Shown piece after piece: positions 9,250 through 18,184 of a stretch of 64,000 bases of DNA. The stretch covers positions 268,739 through 332,738 of the forward strand of contig DKFJ01000006.1 of assembly GCA_002452335.1 (NCBI GenBank), given 5' to 3'. Below the pieces are notes generated by a model, which was not told the DNA's origin, did not search any database, and saw only the letters and a list, made by a program, of their open reading frames with translations. The position numbers were made by a program, and so were the translations under genes. Origin of the DNA: Deferribacteraceae bacterium UBA6799. Lineage in GTDB: Bacteria; Chrysiogenota; Deferribacteres; Deferribacterales; Geovibrionaceae. Within the stretch, counting starts at the first letter, position 1. The number at the start of each line of letters is the position of its first letter.

Positions 9250-10389
9250 CTAACATAACTTATTCCTTGTATTAAGCACCACGACATTTTCGCCTCTGCT
9301 GGCGTTAATCAGCTTTTCCGCGAGTCCGACATCGCCTAGAACCCTCTTCCAGTATGGAAGTTTTCTGCCGGGAGAACCAATCACGATATGCCCCACACGG
9401 TGTTCTTCTGCAAATTTCAGGATAGTGCCGACGATGTCATCGCTTCTGTAGGTATAAACGGTTGCGCCAAGCTCCTGCGCAAGCTCAAGGGTGTCTGTCA
9501 GAAGCCTTTGTGTGTGTGCATCGATTTTTTCGGGTTTTTCTTTTGACGTTTCAACATAAAGAGCGTACCAGTTGCGGTTCAGCTTTCCTGCCAGTCTGGA
9601 AGTATACCGCAGGAGCATACCGCTGTTCGGTCCTTTTGAGCTGAGGCAGACCATGACCTGATCTGGATTGGCAGGCATTTCCTCCTTTTCCGCCGTTCTC
9701 TGCCTGAAATCAATATGTGCGGCAAGCTCCCGCAGGGTCAGCTCCCGCAGATGTTCCAGATTATTCACCTTAAAAAAATTTTCCAGAGCCGCTTCAATCT
9801 TTTCGGCGATATATACCTTACCCTCCGAAAGCCTCTGACGCAGATCCTCGGCGGTGACGTCAACGTTAACGATCTGATCTGCCTCGGCAATAACTCTGTC
9901 TGGTATGCGCTCTTTAACTTTCACAGCGGTCAGCTTTTCGATGGTGTCGTAAAGGCTTTCAATATGCTGAACGTTCAGAGCGGAGATAACGTGTATGCCC
10001 GCCGAGCGCAGTTCCTCCACATCCTGCCAGCGTTTCGCATGTCTGCTGCCGGGAACGTTGGTATGCGCCAGTTCATCGACAATAACCGCTTCCGGGCGGC
10101 GGGCAATTATTCCCGCCGTGTCCATTTCACGGATATCTATCCCTCTGTAGTTCAGGCTTATCTGCGGAACGGTTTCAAGCCCCTCAAGAAGCGCTTCAGT
10201 CTCTTTGCGCCCGTGGGTCTCCGCATAACCCACCACCACATCAATTCCTTCCTCTTTCAGCTTATGAGCTTCCTGAAGCATTTTATATGTCTTTCCGACC
10301 CCTGCGGCATAGCCCAGATATATCTTCAGCCTGCCCCGTTGAGCTAACTTTATCATCCGCAAAAAGCTGTCCGCCCGTTCGCCGTTCAT
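9250..10389 (-). CDS. kdpD: KdpD N-terminal sensor module, kinase part absent
   Basis: A 379-residue protein, compared with about 890 for E. coli KdpD. It has the KdpD domain with Walker A-like GYAAGVGKTYKM near residue 25 and the VDELAHTNVPGSRH motif, followed by a universal-stress-protein-type domain (about 240-379, with GSPGRK near 350). The four membrane spans, GAF, HisKA and ATPase domains are all missing. The gene ends cleanly with no kinase sequence downstream, so this is a short KdpD rather than a recent frameshift. It is the last gene of kdpFABC, 3 nt after kdpC. Kinase-less KdpD proteins are known in other bacteria and may report potassium or cyclic di-AMP status; the partner here may be the separate kinase at 14638-16458. 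Confidence 0.9.
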   Translation of the reverse strand: MNGERADSFLRMIKLAQRGRLKIYLGYAAGVGKTYKMLQEAHKLKEEGIDVVVGYAETHGRKETEALLEGLETVPQISLNYRGIDIREMDTAGIIARRPEAVIVDELAHTNVPGSRHAKRWQDVEELRSAGIHVISALNVQHIESLYDTIEKLTAVKVKERIPDRVIAEADQIVNVDVTAEDLRQRLSEGKVYIAEKIEAALENFFKVNNLEHLRELTLRELAAHIDFRQRTAEKEEMPANPDQVMVCLSSKGPNSGMLLRYTSRLAGKLNRNWYALYVETSKEKPEKIDAHTQRLLTDTLELAQELGATVYTYRSDDIVGTILKFAEEHRVGHIVIGSPGRKLPYWKRVLGDVGLAEKLINASRGENVVVLNTRNKLC

Positions 10390-10392
10390 TTT

Positions 10393-10914
10393 CTACTCCA
10401 CTTCGTTCAGTGCCATGTTCAGCTCAAGCACGTTCACAATTTTAAGATTACTGTCTGTGTGTTTTTCAATGACAGCCGCAACTTTGTCCAAACTAAGTTT
10501 CCTTGAACCGGCAACTCTTTTCGCCTGAAACATTGCGGAATCAAGGCTGATATGCGGATCAAGCCCGCTGCCCGATGCCGTGACCATATCCGCAGGCAGT
10601 CCCCCGCCGTTTAAGGCTATTATCTTCTCCGCGCGTTCTCTGATTTCTTTCGAATATGGCGAAAGATTGCTTCCGCCCGCTCCTGCACCGTTATAATCTA
10701 CGGCGGAGGGTCTGGGATGAAAATATCTATCACTCGTAAAATTCTGTGCTATCAGTCTGCTGCCGATGAGTTTACCGTCTTCATATATCAGCGAGCCTTC
10801 CGCTTTGTCCGCTGCCAGAAAACCGACGGCATAAACTGCCCCAGTGTACAGCACACAGCAAACGGACATCGTAAGTAAAGCCGCCTTAACACCCTGTATT
10901 ATATCACTTTTCAT
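10393..10914 (-). CDS. kdpC: potassium-transporting ATPase subunit C
   Basis: A 173-residue KdpC with one N-terminal membrane span (about residues 12-34) and the periplasmic KdpC domain with typical YFHPRPSAVDYNG...GSNL and SGSGLDPHIS motifs. KdpC stabilises the KdpFABC complex in the inner membrane and couples the pump KdpB to the channel-like KdpA. It starts 9 nt after kdpB ends and stops 3 nt before kdpD starts, so it belongs to one transcript. The length is a little below the E. coli protein (190 aa), which is normal for the family. Confidence 0.97.
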   Translation of the reverse strand: MKSDIIQGVKAALLTMSVCCVLYTGAVYAVGFLAADKAEGSLIYEDGKLIGSRLIAQNFTSDRYFHPRPSAVDYNGAGAGGSNLSPYSKEIRERAEKIIALNGGGLPADMVTASGSGLDPHISLDSAMFQAKRVAGSRKLSLDKVAAVIEKHTDSNLKIVNVLELNMALNEVE

Positions 10915-10923
10915 ATAAATCTC

Positions 10924-12954
10924 CTAAAACATTCCCACTGCCGAAAGAAGCATGTCTATCAGCTTTATTCCCGCAAAAGGCAGTAATACCCCGCCAACCC
11001 CGTATATAAGCAGGTTGCGCTTAAGAAGAGCGTCCGCTCCCATTGCCCTGAATCTCACACCTTTTATGGCAAGTGGAATCAGCGCAGGAATCACGACAGC
11101 ATTGAATATCAGCGCGGAGAGGACCGCACTCTCGGGCGATGCCAGACGCATGATGTTCAGTCCTGCCAGATGGGGCATGGCGAGAACAAACATAGCGGGA
11201 ATTATGGCGAAATATTTCGCAACGTCGTTGGATACGGAGAAGGTAGTCAGCGCACCCCGTGTCATAAGAAGCTGTTTGCCCACCTCGATAACCTCGATAA
11301 GTTTCGTGGGGTTATTGTCGAGATCGACCATGTTTCCTGCCTCTTTTGCCGCCTGAGTGCCGGAGTTCATGGCGACGCCTATGTCCGCCTGTGCCAGAGC
11401 CGGCGCATCGTTCGTCCCGTCGCCTATCATGGCGATCAGCCGTCCGCCTTTCTGCTCTTTTCTGATGTAATTTAATTTGTCTTCGGGTTTTGCCTCCGCA
11501 ACGAAGCCGTCAACCCCTGCCTCGTCCGCTATGGCTTTCGCCGTGAGCTGGTTGTCTCCTGTAACCATAATTACCCTAAGCCCCATGGCTTTCAGTCTGG
11601 CAAACCTTGACTGTATCCCCGCTTTAAGAACATCCGACAGGGAAACCACGCCCAGAATTTCATTATCCTGCGCAACGACTATGGGCGTGCAGCCTGACGA
11701 CGCTATCCTGTCGGTTATCTCTTTCAGGTCGGCGGGGATTTTGCCGCCGTTCTGCCCGACAAACGCTGTCACTGCATCATATGCGCCTTTGCGAAGCATT
11801 TGTCTCTCGCTGTCAACACCGCTCAAGCGGGTATGCGCCGAAAAGTTTATAACCGACGCATCTGCAGGCGTTTCCGCCTGTCTGCCCAAAAGATTTTCGG
11901 CAAGAACGACAATGGATTTACCTTCGGGTGTTGTATCTCCGAACGAAGCTCTCATGGCTGTTTCCGCAAGTTCCCGTTCGCTCGTTCCCGAAACGGGGAC
12001 AAACTGTACTGCCTGTCTGTTGCCAACGGTGATGGTGCCTGTCTTGTCCAGAAGTATGGTGTCGATGTCCCCGGCAAGCTCAACCGCCTTGCCGCTTTTC
12101 GCCAGAATATTCGCCGCAAGCGCCCTGTTCATGCCTGCTATGCCGATGGCTGGAAGCAGTGCGCTGATTGTCGTGGGGATCAGGCAAACCAGAAGGGCTG
12201 TAAGCGTGGGTATGGAAAGTTCCGCTCCGAAATATCTGCCGATGGGCAGAAGAGCCGCAGTCACCAAAAGAAAAGCAAGGGTCAGCCCCGAAAGGGTGAC
12301 GGTCAGTGCCAGCTCATTGGGTGTTTTCTGACGTACAGCACCCTCCACAAGGGCAATCATCCTGTCCAGAAACGATTCACCGGCTCCAGCCGTAACGACT
12401 ACCTCAATGCCGCCTGTTAGTACCTTTGTCCCTGCGGTTACGCCTGTTCTGTCGCCTCCGGATTCTCGGATAACGGGCGCGGATTCTCCAGTTATGGCGG
12501 ATTCGTCAACGGAGGCTATGCCTTTATCAACCTCACCGTCGCAGGGTATGATATTTCCAGCATCAACGAACACTCTGTCGCCGACTTTAAGCTCCGAAGA
12601 GCTTACCTGCTCAGAGCCGCCGTCCGTAATCCTTGCGCAGAGTGTATCTCTGCGCACCTGCTTAAGACTGTCCGCACCCGCCTTGCCCTTTGCCTCGGCA
12701 AGGGCTTCGGCAAAGTTTGCAAACAATACTGTCAGCCAGAGTATGACCGTGACAGAAACCGCGTAGGCGTCCGCCGACACCGTAAGCAGAGATAAGGTCG
12801 TCAGCACTGCGCCCATTTCGGTAACAAACATAACGGGACTTTTTATCATCACTTTCGGTGACAGCATCTTAAAGGATTGAACGGCAGCGTAGACCGCCGA
12901 CTGTTTATTGAATATTGCGGAGGAACGTGCCTCGCGTCTTTCTGTTTTTGTCAT
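10924..12954 (-). CDS. kdpB: potassium-transporting P-type ATPase subunit B
   Basis: A 676-residue KdpB, the catalytic subunit that hydrolyses ATP to drive high-affinity potassium import. It shows the phosphorylation motif DKTGTIT with Asp303, the TGES motif (ITGESAPVI near 155), the P-domain GDGTNDAPALAQADIGVAM and about seven membrane spans. Length and N-terminus match E. coli KdpB (682 aa). The start ATG overlaps the kdpA stop (ATGA), indicating translational coupling. No unusual residues were seen. Confidence 0.98.
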   Translation of the reverse strand: MTKTERREARSSAIFNKQSAVYAAVQSFKMLSPKVMIKSPVMFVTEMGAVLTTLSLLTVSADAYAVSVTVILWLTVLFANFAEALAEAKGKAGADSLKQVRRDTLCARITDGGSEQVSSSELKVGDRVFVDAGNIIPCDGEVDKGIASVDESAITGESAPVIRESGGDRTGVTAGTKVLTGGIEVVVTAGAGESFLDRMIALVEGAVRQKTPNELALTVTLSGLTLAFLLVTAALLPIGRYFGAELSIPTLTALLVCLIPTTISALLPAIGIAGMNRALAANILAKSGKAVELAGDIDTILLDKTGTITVGNRQAVQFVPVSGTSERELAETAMRASFGDTTPEGKSIVVLAENLLGRQAETPADASVINFSAHTRLSGVDSERQMLRKGAYDAVTAFVGQNGGKIPADLKEITDRIASSGCTPIVVAQDNEILGVVSLSDVLKAGIQSRFARLKAMGLRVIMVTGDNQLTAKAIADEAGVDGFVAEAKPEDKLNYIRKEQKGGRLIAMIGDGTNDAPALAQADIGVAMNSGTQAAKEAGNMVDLDNNPTKLIEVIEVGKQLLMTRGALTTFSVSNDVAKYFAIIPAMFVLAMPHLAGLNIMRLASPESAVLSALIFNAVVIPALIPLAIKGVRFRAMGADALLKRNLLIYGVGGVLLPFAGIKLIDMLLSAVGMF

Positions 12955-14549
12955 TTTAATGCTCCTGCCATATGTTCTGATACGGGACCGAGAACTGCCA
13001 CGGGCATGAAAAGCAGTGCGCCGATAAAGACTATGCTGCCCAGAATAACCGCACCGAAAAGCATGGTGTCGGTGTGCAGAGTGCCGCTTGTGTCGGGCGA
13101 AACTTTTTTAGCCGAAAGAGAACCTGCAGCCATAAGAGGCAGAACGATAGGCGCGTAGCGGGCGACGAGCATTACTATCCCCGTTGCGATGTTCCACGCG
13201 GGGGTGTTGTCGCCAAGCCCCTCGAACCCCGAACCGTTGTTTGCGGATGCGGACGTGAATTCGTAAAGTATTTCGGTGAACCCGTGTGCGCCCGCGTTAT
13301 GAACCGTTTCCGCTCCCCACGGCATAACGGTGAAAAGAGCTGTCCCGCCGAGGATGCAGAGCGGATGCACCAGAAGGGCAAGAAGCACCAGTTTCATTTC
13401 CTGCGTTTCCACCTTGCGTCCCAGATATTCAGGGGTTCTGCCCACCATCATCCCGCAGATGAAAACACCCGTGAGAATATATATGATCATGTTTATCATC
13501 CCCACCCCGACACCGCCGAACGTTTCGTTCAGCCACATCCCTGTCAGCGGCACAAGCCCTGTCAAAGGGTTAAGGCTGTCGTGCATATTGTTCACCGAGC
13601 CGTTGCTTGTGGACGTCGTAAGCGTTGCCCAGAGGGGTGCGGCAGACGTTCCGAACCGCAGCTCCTTGCCCTCAAGGTTGACCGACTTCTGAATGTTGAG
13701 CCCAGCAAAAGCTCCTGTGGGTGCGGATTCGAAATATGAAGCCAGAGATATTTTCACCACCAGAAGCAGAAGCATCACGCCGAATATGACGGCGGCATGG
13801 CGCATTTTTCCCGTAATTCTGCCGAACATCCATACGCACGACATAGGTATGAGGATTATGCTTACCGACTCGATAATGTTCGACCAGAAGTTCGGGTTTT
13901 CAAACGGATGGGCAGAGTTAGGACCGAAGAATCCGCCGCCGTTAGAACCGAGCTGTTTTATGGCTATGAATGCCGCCGCAGGTCCTCTTGATATGTTCTG
14001 AAGCGCACCTTCAAGTGTATGGGCTTCCACAGTGCCGCCAAATGTCATTGGAACACCTGTGAATATCAGAAGCACAGCAACAAGAAAAGCAACAGGCAGA
14101 AGGATATAAAGCGCTGCACTGATCATATCCTTATAAAAGCTGCCGAAGCCTCTGCCGCTCAGTCCCCTTGCCAGTGCGGCAAGAGCCGCTATGCCTGTCG
14201 CAGCCGATACGAACTGGAGCCACATAAGTGCGAAAAGCTGTGAAAAATAGCTCATGGACACTTCGCCCGAATAATGCTGAAGGTTCGTATTGGTTGTGAA
14301 TGATGCCGCTGTATTGAATATCAGATCAAACGTCAACGCCCCTTTTCCGTCGGGGTTAAGCGGGAGATACTGTTGCGAGGCAAGAATGGCAAAACCGACA
14401 GCAAACATGATAACGTTGAATATGGCGAACTGTTTAAGATAGCTCTTCCAGTTTCCGCCCGTATTGTTGTCCAGAATATAGGTCATATATTGCCCGAGAT
14501 ACCACGACAGAACCGCCGAAACCACTATTATTATCGTTACAAGTATCAT
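12951..14549 (-). CDS. kdpA: potassium-transporting ATPase subunit A
   Basis: A 532-residue KdpA, the potassium-selective subunit of the complex, with about ten hydrophobic spans. Selectivity-filter-like motifs are visible (TNTNLQHYSGE, QLGSNGGGFFGPNSAHP, SNGSVNNMHDSL, SANNGSGFEG). I start it at ATG 14549 (MILVTIII) because GGAGAC lies just upstream and this matches the family N-terminus; the in-frame extension to 14609 would overlap kdpF. The stop overlaps the kdpB start by 4 nt. Confidence 0.97.
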   Translation of the reverse strand: MILVTIIIVVSAVLSWYLGQYMTYILDNNTGGNWKSYLKQFAIFNVIMFAVGFAILASQQYLPLNPDGKGALTFDLIFNTAASFTTNTNLQHYSGEVSMSYFSQLFALMWLQFVSAATGIAALAALARGLSGRGFGSFYKDMISAALYILLPVAFLVAVLLIFTGVPMTFGGTVEAHTLEGALQNISRGPAAAFIAIKQLGSNGGGFFGPNSAHPFENPNFWSNIIESVSIILIPMSCVWMFGRITGKMRHAAVIFGVMLLLLVVKISLASYFESAPTGAFAGLNIQKSVNLEGKELRFGTSAAPLWATLTTSTSNGSVNNMHDSLNPLTGLVPLTGMWLNETFGGVGVGMINMIIYILTGVFICGMMVGRTPEYLGRKVETQEMKLVLLALLVHPLCILGGTALFTVMPWGAETVHNAGAHGFTEILYEFTSASANNGSGFEGLGDNTPAWNIATGIVMLVARYAPIVLPLMAAGSLSAKKVSPDTSGTLHTDTMLFGAVILGSIVFIGALLFMPVAVLGPVSEHMAGALK

Positions 14550-14560
14550 ATAAAGTCTCC

Positions 14561-14641
14561 TTACAGCTTTTCGGGGAAAAGCAGAGCGTATATCAGATAC
14601 CCACCGCACCCCAAAGCAAAAACTGAAGCCAGATAAATCAT
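14561..14641 (-). CDS. kdpF: KdpF small membrane subunit
   Basis: A 26-residue reading frame (MIYLASVFALGCGGYLIYAL, then LFPEKL) with a single hydrophobic span and the Y-L-x-Y-A-L-x-x-P-E pattern of KdpF. It lies exactly where KdpF is expected, directly before kdpA. Its ATG overlaps the TGA of the upstream kinase gene (ATGA), and GGAGG precedes it. KdpF is a small stabilising subunit of the Kdp complex. It is short enough to be missed by automatic gene calling. Confidence 0.9.
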   Translation of the reverse strand: MIYLASVFALGCGGYLIYALLFPEKL

Positions 14642-16458
14642 TTGTGTTCCTCCATAAATATCGGAAGTGTAAACCTGAACTCGGAACCGAAACCCTCGCG
14701 GCTGACAGCGGAAACCTGTCCGCCGTGTGCCTGTACTATCTCTTTTACTATGGCAAGCCCAAGCCCAGTTCCCGAACTGCCCTCCTGTCCCGGTACTCTG
14801 TAAAAGCGGTCGAATAAATGCTCAATGTGTTCAGGCGGGATGCCTCTCCCCGTATCTGTTACGGAAAAAGTGACGAAACCGCCATCTGTCGACGCACTGA
14901 GCAAAATTTCGCCTCCTGCGGAAGTGAAACGGAACGAGTTGTTGATAAGGTTTGAAAAAACATGCGCTATTGCCTCTCTATCCGCCAGAACATCAGGAGC
15001 ATCCGGCAGATCTCTGCACACAAGATTAAGCCCTCTGTCTCTGGCATCAGCCAGAAAAGCGTCGCTAGCGTCTGCCATCAATAGATTCGCAGAATACACC
15101 GAAACAGGTTTTTTCTTTCCGTCGGCGGCATCGATAGCTATCAGACTTTCGATTATCGATGCGAGCCTGTCACTGCCGTCGCGGGCTTCAAGCAGAAGCT
15201 CCGTCTGCTTTTCGTTCAGATTTCCCACCCTCTCCTCAAGCAGAAGATGAACTGCCATCCGTAATGAAGTCAGCGGTGTTTTAAGCTGATGGGACACTGT
15301 TGCCGCCACGCTCTTTTTGAGTTCATTCTGTTCGTTGACCTGCGTAACGTCTTTAAGTATAAGGGCGGCTGACGTCATTTTTTTGTCAGCTCTGCCGAGG
15401 GGGATGGGGATGATGGTGGGCTGAAAGAAATATTCGCTTCCGCCGATAAAGTGCTGAATATAGCCGTCGTGAGTCTGCTGTTTATGCTCTATCAGGCATT
15501 TCTCGAAAAGTTTCTCCGCCCATTCTATTCCCATGTTTCCAATGTATTCGCCAGGTTTGAACCCGAAATTTTTCTCCGCAGTCTCGCTTGCGGATTTTAC
15601 TATTCCCTCGGTGCTGATAACTATAATTGCTTCGGGCAGAGCTTTCAGCATATCGGCTGTGTAACGCTCAGCTGTGGCAAGTTTCGCCATATCATTTCTT
15701 TTCGCCGTACGCAGTGCATACGCCATTTCGTTGAAAGATTTTGAAAGCTGGCCGATCTCGTCCTTTGATCTGACCTCAAGCACCATGTTGAGGTTGCCCT
15801 CCTTTATGTGCCTTGCGGACTCAATAAGCCGTCTGATGGGGTATAGAATCCATTTGTGGATAAAAAGAGAGAACAGAGCGGCAATTACCACGGATGCAAG
15901 AATTGCGGATATCGTGCGTGCGAATACGGTTTCGGCGAGACCGGAGGCGTTTTTACCCGCCAGAACCATATGCTCTTGATTCATATCCAGGATCTTCTGA
16001 GCGTAACTTTTCATTTCATAAAAAAGCGGATAGAGATCACCGTAATAGGCCGCCCGTTTTTCTTCGTCCGTCATGCTGCCGTCGGTCATTCGCCGCAGAC
16101 CGGAGCCGTATTTTGCAAACAGCCTTTCGATGCTGTCCGCCGCCTCTTTTTCCCCTGTAAGGGTTATGTTACCCTGCTCGGTTTTAAGCGCGAGGAGAAA
16201 TTTGCCGACATGCTCCTCAACGAGCTTCCTGCCATCTGTCTCGTTTCCTGTCAGAATAAACAGCAGACCGCTGTCTATTCGCTCCAGAGATTCTTTCATC
16301 TGCTGGCTGGCTGTAACACTTTTGTAGTTCTCTTTCAGGATGGTATCAACCGCTCCGCCGAGCCTTCCAATATTGAAAAGCGTGAATAGCCCCGACAAAA
16401 GAAAGATAACCAGAAGCCCGCCGAAGCCGAGCAGCAGTTTTTGTCTGATTCCTATCAT
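14638..16458 (-). CDS. membrane histidine kinase of the kdp locus
   Basis: A 606-residue sensor kinase. Membrane spans at about 8-29 and 182-200 enclose a helical periplasmic domain of roughly 150 residues (four-helix-bundle type). After these come HAMP (about 203-255), PAS (about 268-375), HisKA with phospho-acceptor His390 in VSHQLKTPL, and an ATPase domain (NLINNSFRFTS, DTGRGIP, GTGLGLAIVK). It sits between an NtrC-type activator gene and kdpF and overlaps kdpF by 4 nt, so it is transcribed with the pump. It probably phosphorylates the activator at 16590-17921, replacing the kinase half missing from KdpD. The signal sensed is unknown: potassium, turgor or envelope stress are guesses. Confidence 0.9.
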   Translation of the reverse strand: MIGIRQKLLLGFGGLLVIFLLSGLFTLFNIGRLGGAVDTILKENYKSVTASQQMKESLERIDSGLLFILTGNETDGRKLVEEHVGKFLLALKTEQGNITLTGEKEAADSIERLFAKYGSGLRRMTDGSMTDEEKRAAYYGDLYPLFYEMKSYAQKILDMNQEHMVLAGKNASGLAETVFARTISAILASVVIAALFSLFIHKWILYPIRRLIESARHIKEGNLNMVLEVRSKDEIGQLSKSFNEMAYALRTAKRNDMAKLATAERYTADMLKALPEAIIVISTEGIVKSASETAEKNFGFKPGEYIGNMGIEWAEKLFEKCLIEHKQQTHDGYIQHFIGGSEYFFQPTIIPIPLGRADKKMTSAALILKDVTQVNEQNELKKSVAATVSHQLKTPLTSLRMAVHLLLEERVGNLNEKQTELLLEARDGSDRLASIIESLIAIDAADGKKKPVSVYSANLLMADASDAFLADARDRGLNLVCRDLPDAPDVLADREAIAHVFSNLINNSFRFTSAGGEILLSASTDGGFVTFSVTDTGRGIPPEHIEHLFDRFYRVPGQEGSSGTGLGLAIVKEIVQAHGGQVSAVSREGFGSEFRFTLPIFMEEHK

Positions 16459-16479
16459 AGTATCCTCCGCCTATGTAAA

Positions 16480-16496
16480 AGCATAACGGATGCCAG
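16480..16496 (-). promoter_or_regulatory. sigma-54-like promoter of the kinase-kdp operon
   Basis: On the minus strand CTGGCATCCGTTATGCT matches the -24/-12 consensus (YTGGCAC-N5-TTGCW). GG and GC are exactly 12 bases apart, with mismatches in the last C of the -24 box and the first T of the -12 box. It lies about 22-38 nt before the kinase start, downstream of two dyads and of an NtrC-type activator gene. The implied leader is only about a dozen bases, which is short but leaves room for the GGAGG site. Confidence 0.6.
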
Positions 16497-16538
16497 AATT
16501 TAAATTGTTGATATATAAGGATTATAGATAAAAGAATA

Positions 16539-16551
16539 TTGCATTATGCAA
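16539..16551. promoter_or_regulatory. activator-binding dyad, promoter-proximal copy
   Basis: A perfect inverted repeat TTGCA-TTA-TGCAA. With its twin at 16571-16583 (centre spacing 32 bp, about three helical turns) it fits a tandem upstream activator site. It lies about 75 bp upstream of the predicted start point of the kinase-kdp transcript. The likely ligand is the NtrC-type regulator encoded next door. Confidence 0.6.
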
Positions 16552-16570
16552 GGATTGGATTTTGAGATGC

Positions 16571-16583
16571 TTGCAGATTGCAA
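16571..16583. promoter_or_regulatory. activator-binding dyad, distal copy
   Basis: A second TTGCA-N3-TGCAA dyad (spacer GAT), flanked by C and G that extend the perfect inverted repeat to 15 bases. It ends 7 bp before the stop codon of the activator gene. Same half-sites, same spacer length and same helical face as the copy at 16539-16551. Confidence 0.6.
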
Positions 16584-16589
16584 GGTTTT

Positions 16590-17921
16590 TCAGATGCCGT
16601 ACTGCTTCCTTTTTCGCCACAGTGTCGCCTGATCTATCCCCAGAACATCTGCCGCCTCCTGAAGTGAAGCGCAGACGGATATCACAGCCCTGATGTGCTT
16701 TTCTTCGACAGTATCGAGCGACACTCTATCGCCGATGCAGACTTCGTGGCTCTGCTTTCTGTTTCCGAATGGAAAATATTCCGCGCCGACGGTTTCAGAC
16801 TGACACATTATCGCCGCACGCTCTATAACGTTGCGCATTTCGCGCAGGTTGCCCCGCCATTTGTAAGATTTTAGCACAGCTTCCGCTTCGGGTGTGAAGC
16901 CTTTAAAGATACGGTGGTTCTGTGCGCTGAAGAACCGGAGCATTTCAAGGGCGAGGGGGACTATGTCCTCCACCCGCTCCGCCAGGGACGGCATTTCAAG
17001 CTGTATGACGTTCAGACGGTAGTAAAGATCCTCGCGGAATCTTCCCTGACGGATAGCCTCTTCCAGATCGGCGTTTGTTGCGGAGATTATACGGACATCG
17101 GCGTTTCTGGTTTTCTGATCGCCCAGGCGTTCGTATTCCCTGTCCTGTAGAAACCGCAGGAGTTTCGGCTGAATGGACAGGGGCAGTTCACCTATCTCGT
17201 CCAGAAAGAGGGTTCCGCCTTCACATGCGGCAATCCTGCCGGCGTTGTCTTTAACGGCTCCCGTGAATGCGCCTTTCACATGCCCGAACAGTTCGCTTTC
17301 AAGAAGCTCCGCTGACAGCGAAGGGCATGAAACAACCGCTATAGGTTTGCCTGATCTTTTGCTCCACGAATGTATAGCCTTTGCCAGAACGGTCTTGCCT
17401 GTGCCGTTTTCACCGCGGATAAGGATTGTCGCATCGGTAGGCGCTACCTGTTTTGCCGTTTCAAGAACCTGCTTCATTAAGGGGTTATCTGTGAAAAAAG
17501 AGGTTTCGGGGCGCAGTCCGGACAAATCTTCTTTCAGCCGCGAGATGTCCTCTTCCAGCTTTCTGACTGAGGAGATTCTGCCGGTGACAATGTCGACCTG
17601 TTCGGGAGTAAAGGGTTTTGGCAGATAATCCGCCGCGCCCAGCCGCATGGCAAGAACAGCCGTATCCACGGTGGCATATGCGGTTATGACGACGATCTTC
17701 ATCCATGGACAGGTCTTCAGAAAGGCGGGGATAAGCTCCATGCCGTTCTCCGTTCCTATGCGCAAATCTATGAACGCAGTGTCGTAGACCTGCCTGTCTG
17801 CCTCTGCCAGTGCGTCTTTGACGTTAGAAACACCTTTAACGGTGTGTCCTCTGGATTCCAGACACACAGTGAGCATCTTTCTGATTCCCGCTTCGTCGTC
17901 CACCACAAGAACTTTCAGCAT
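16590..17921 (-). CDS. NtrC-family sigma-54 activator of the kdp locus
   Basis: A 443-residue response regulator. It has a receiver domain (acidic pair DDE at 8-10, phospho-acceptor Asp52, conserved Lys in LPKPF near 102), a sigma-54 AAA+ domain with Walker A GENGTGKT at 170-177, GAFTGA loop at 217-222, Walker B GGTLFLDEIGEL and R-finger region, and a Fis-type helix-turn-helix at the end (AADVLGIDQATLWRKRK). Start ATG 17921 (MLKVLVV) has GAGAGG upstream. The intact GAFTGA loop shows it can contact sigma-54, in contrast to KdpE, an OmpR-type regulator. Upstream of the kinase-kdp genes and next to a matching promoter, it probably activates them. Confidence 0.93.
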   Translation of the reverse strand: MLKVLVVDDEAGIRKMLTVCLESRGHTVKGVSNVKDALAEADRQVYDTAFIDLRIGTENGMELIPAFLKTCPWMKIVVITAYATVDTAVLAMRLGAADYLPKPFTPEQVDIVTGRISSVRKLEEDISRLKEDLSGLRPETSFFTDNPLMKQVLETAKQVAPTDATILIRGENGTGKTVLAKAIHSWSKRSGKPIAVVSCPSLSAELLESELFGHVKGAFTGAVKDNAGRIAACEGGTLFLDEIGELPLSIQPKLLRFLQDREYERLGDQKTRNADVRIISATNADLEEAIRQGRFREDLYYRLNVIQLEMPSLAERVEDIVPLALEMLRFFSAQNHRIFKGFTPEAEAVLKSYKWRGNLREMRNVIERAAIMCQSETVGAEYFPFGNRKQSHEVCIGDRVSLDTVEEKHIRAVISVCASLQEAADVLGIDQATLWRKRKQYGI

Positions 17922-18066
17922 TATACCTCTCAAAGACGGTTGAAAGTATCGGTGCATTTATACCATAATAATTATCTGACTTAAATAGAAATACTTAAGT
18001 TCTTTATGGATATGTGATTTATGACCGAGAACGGTGTGCGGGAAAGAGGCTCATATAGAATCTATT

Positions 18067-18092
18067 GCTTCAAACACTTGAAGCGTTTTTTT
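18067..18092 (+). terminator. stem-loop with T tract, plus strand
   Basis: GCTTCAA-ACAC-TTGAAGC followed by G and seven T residues, a Rho-independent terminator form for plus-strand transcripts. No plus-strand gene ends nearby, as the activator gene to the left is on the minus strand. It may stop antisense transcription or be a remnant. The surrounding 17922-18184 holds no gene. Confidence 0.45.
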
Positions 18093-18184
18093 AAGTAAAT
18101 ACGTCAAATTTTGAACGATTTTAGTTTGTCGGAGCAACTTCTGTAAGTCGCTGATAATCAGATAAGTTATTGATAAAAAACAAA

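Noticed and set aside
11477..12331. Long plus-strand open frame (284 codons) inside kdpB
   Set aside because: It lies wholly opposite kdpB, whose motifs and length are complete; composition is Ser/Ala-rich as expected from antisense of a GC-richer gene, and no ribosome site was seen.
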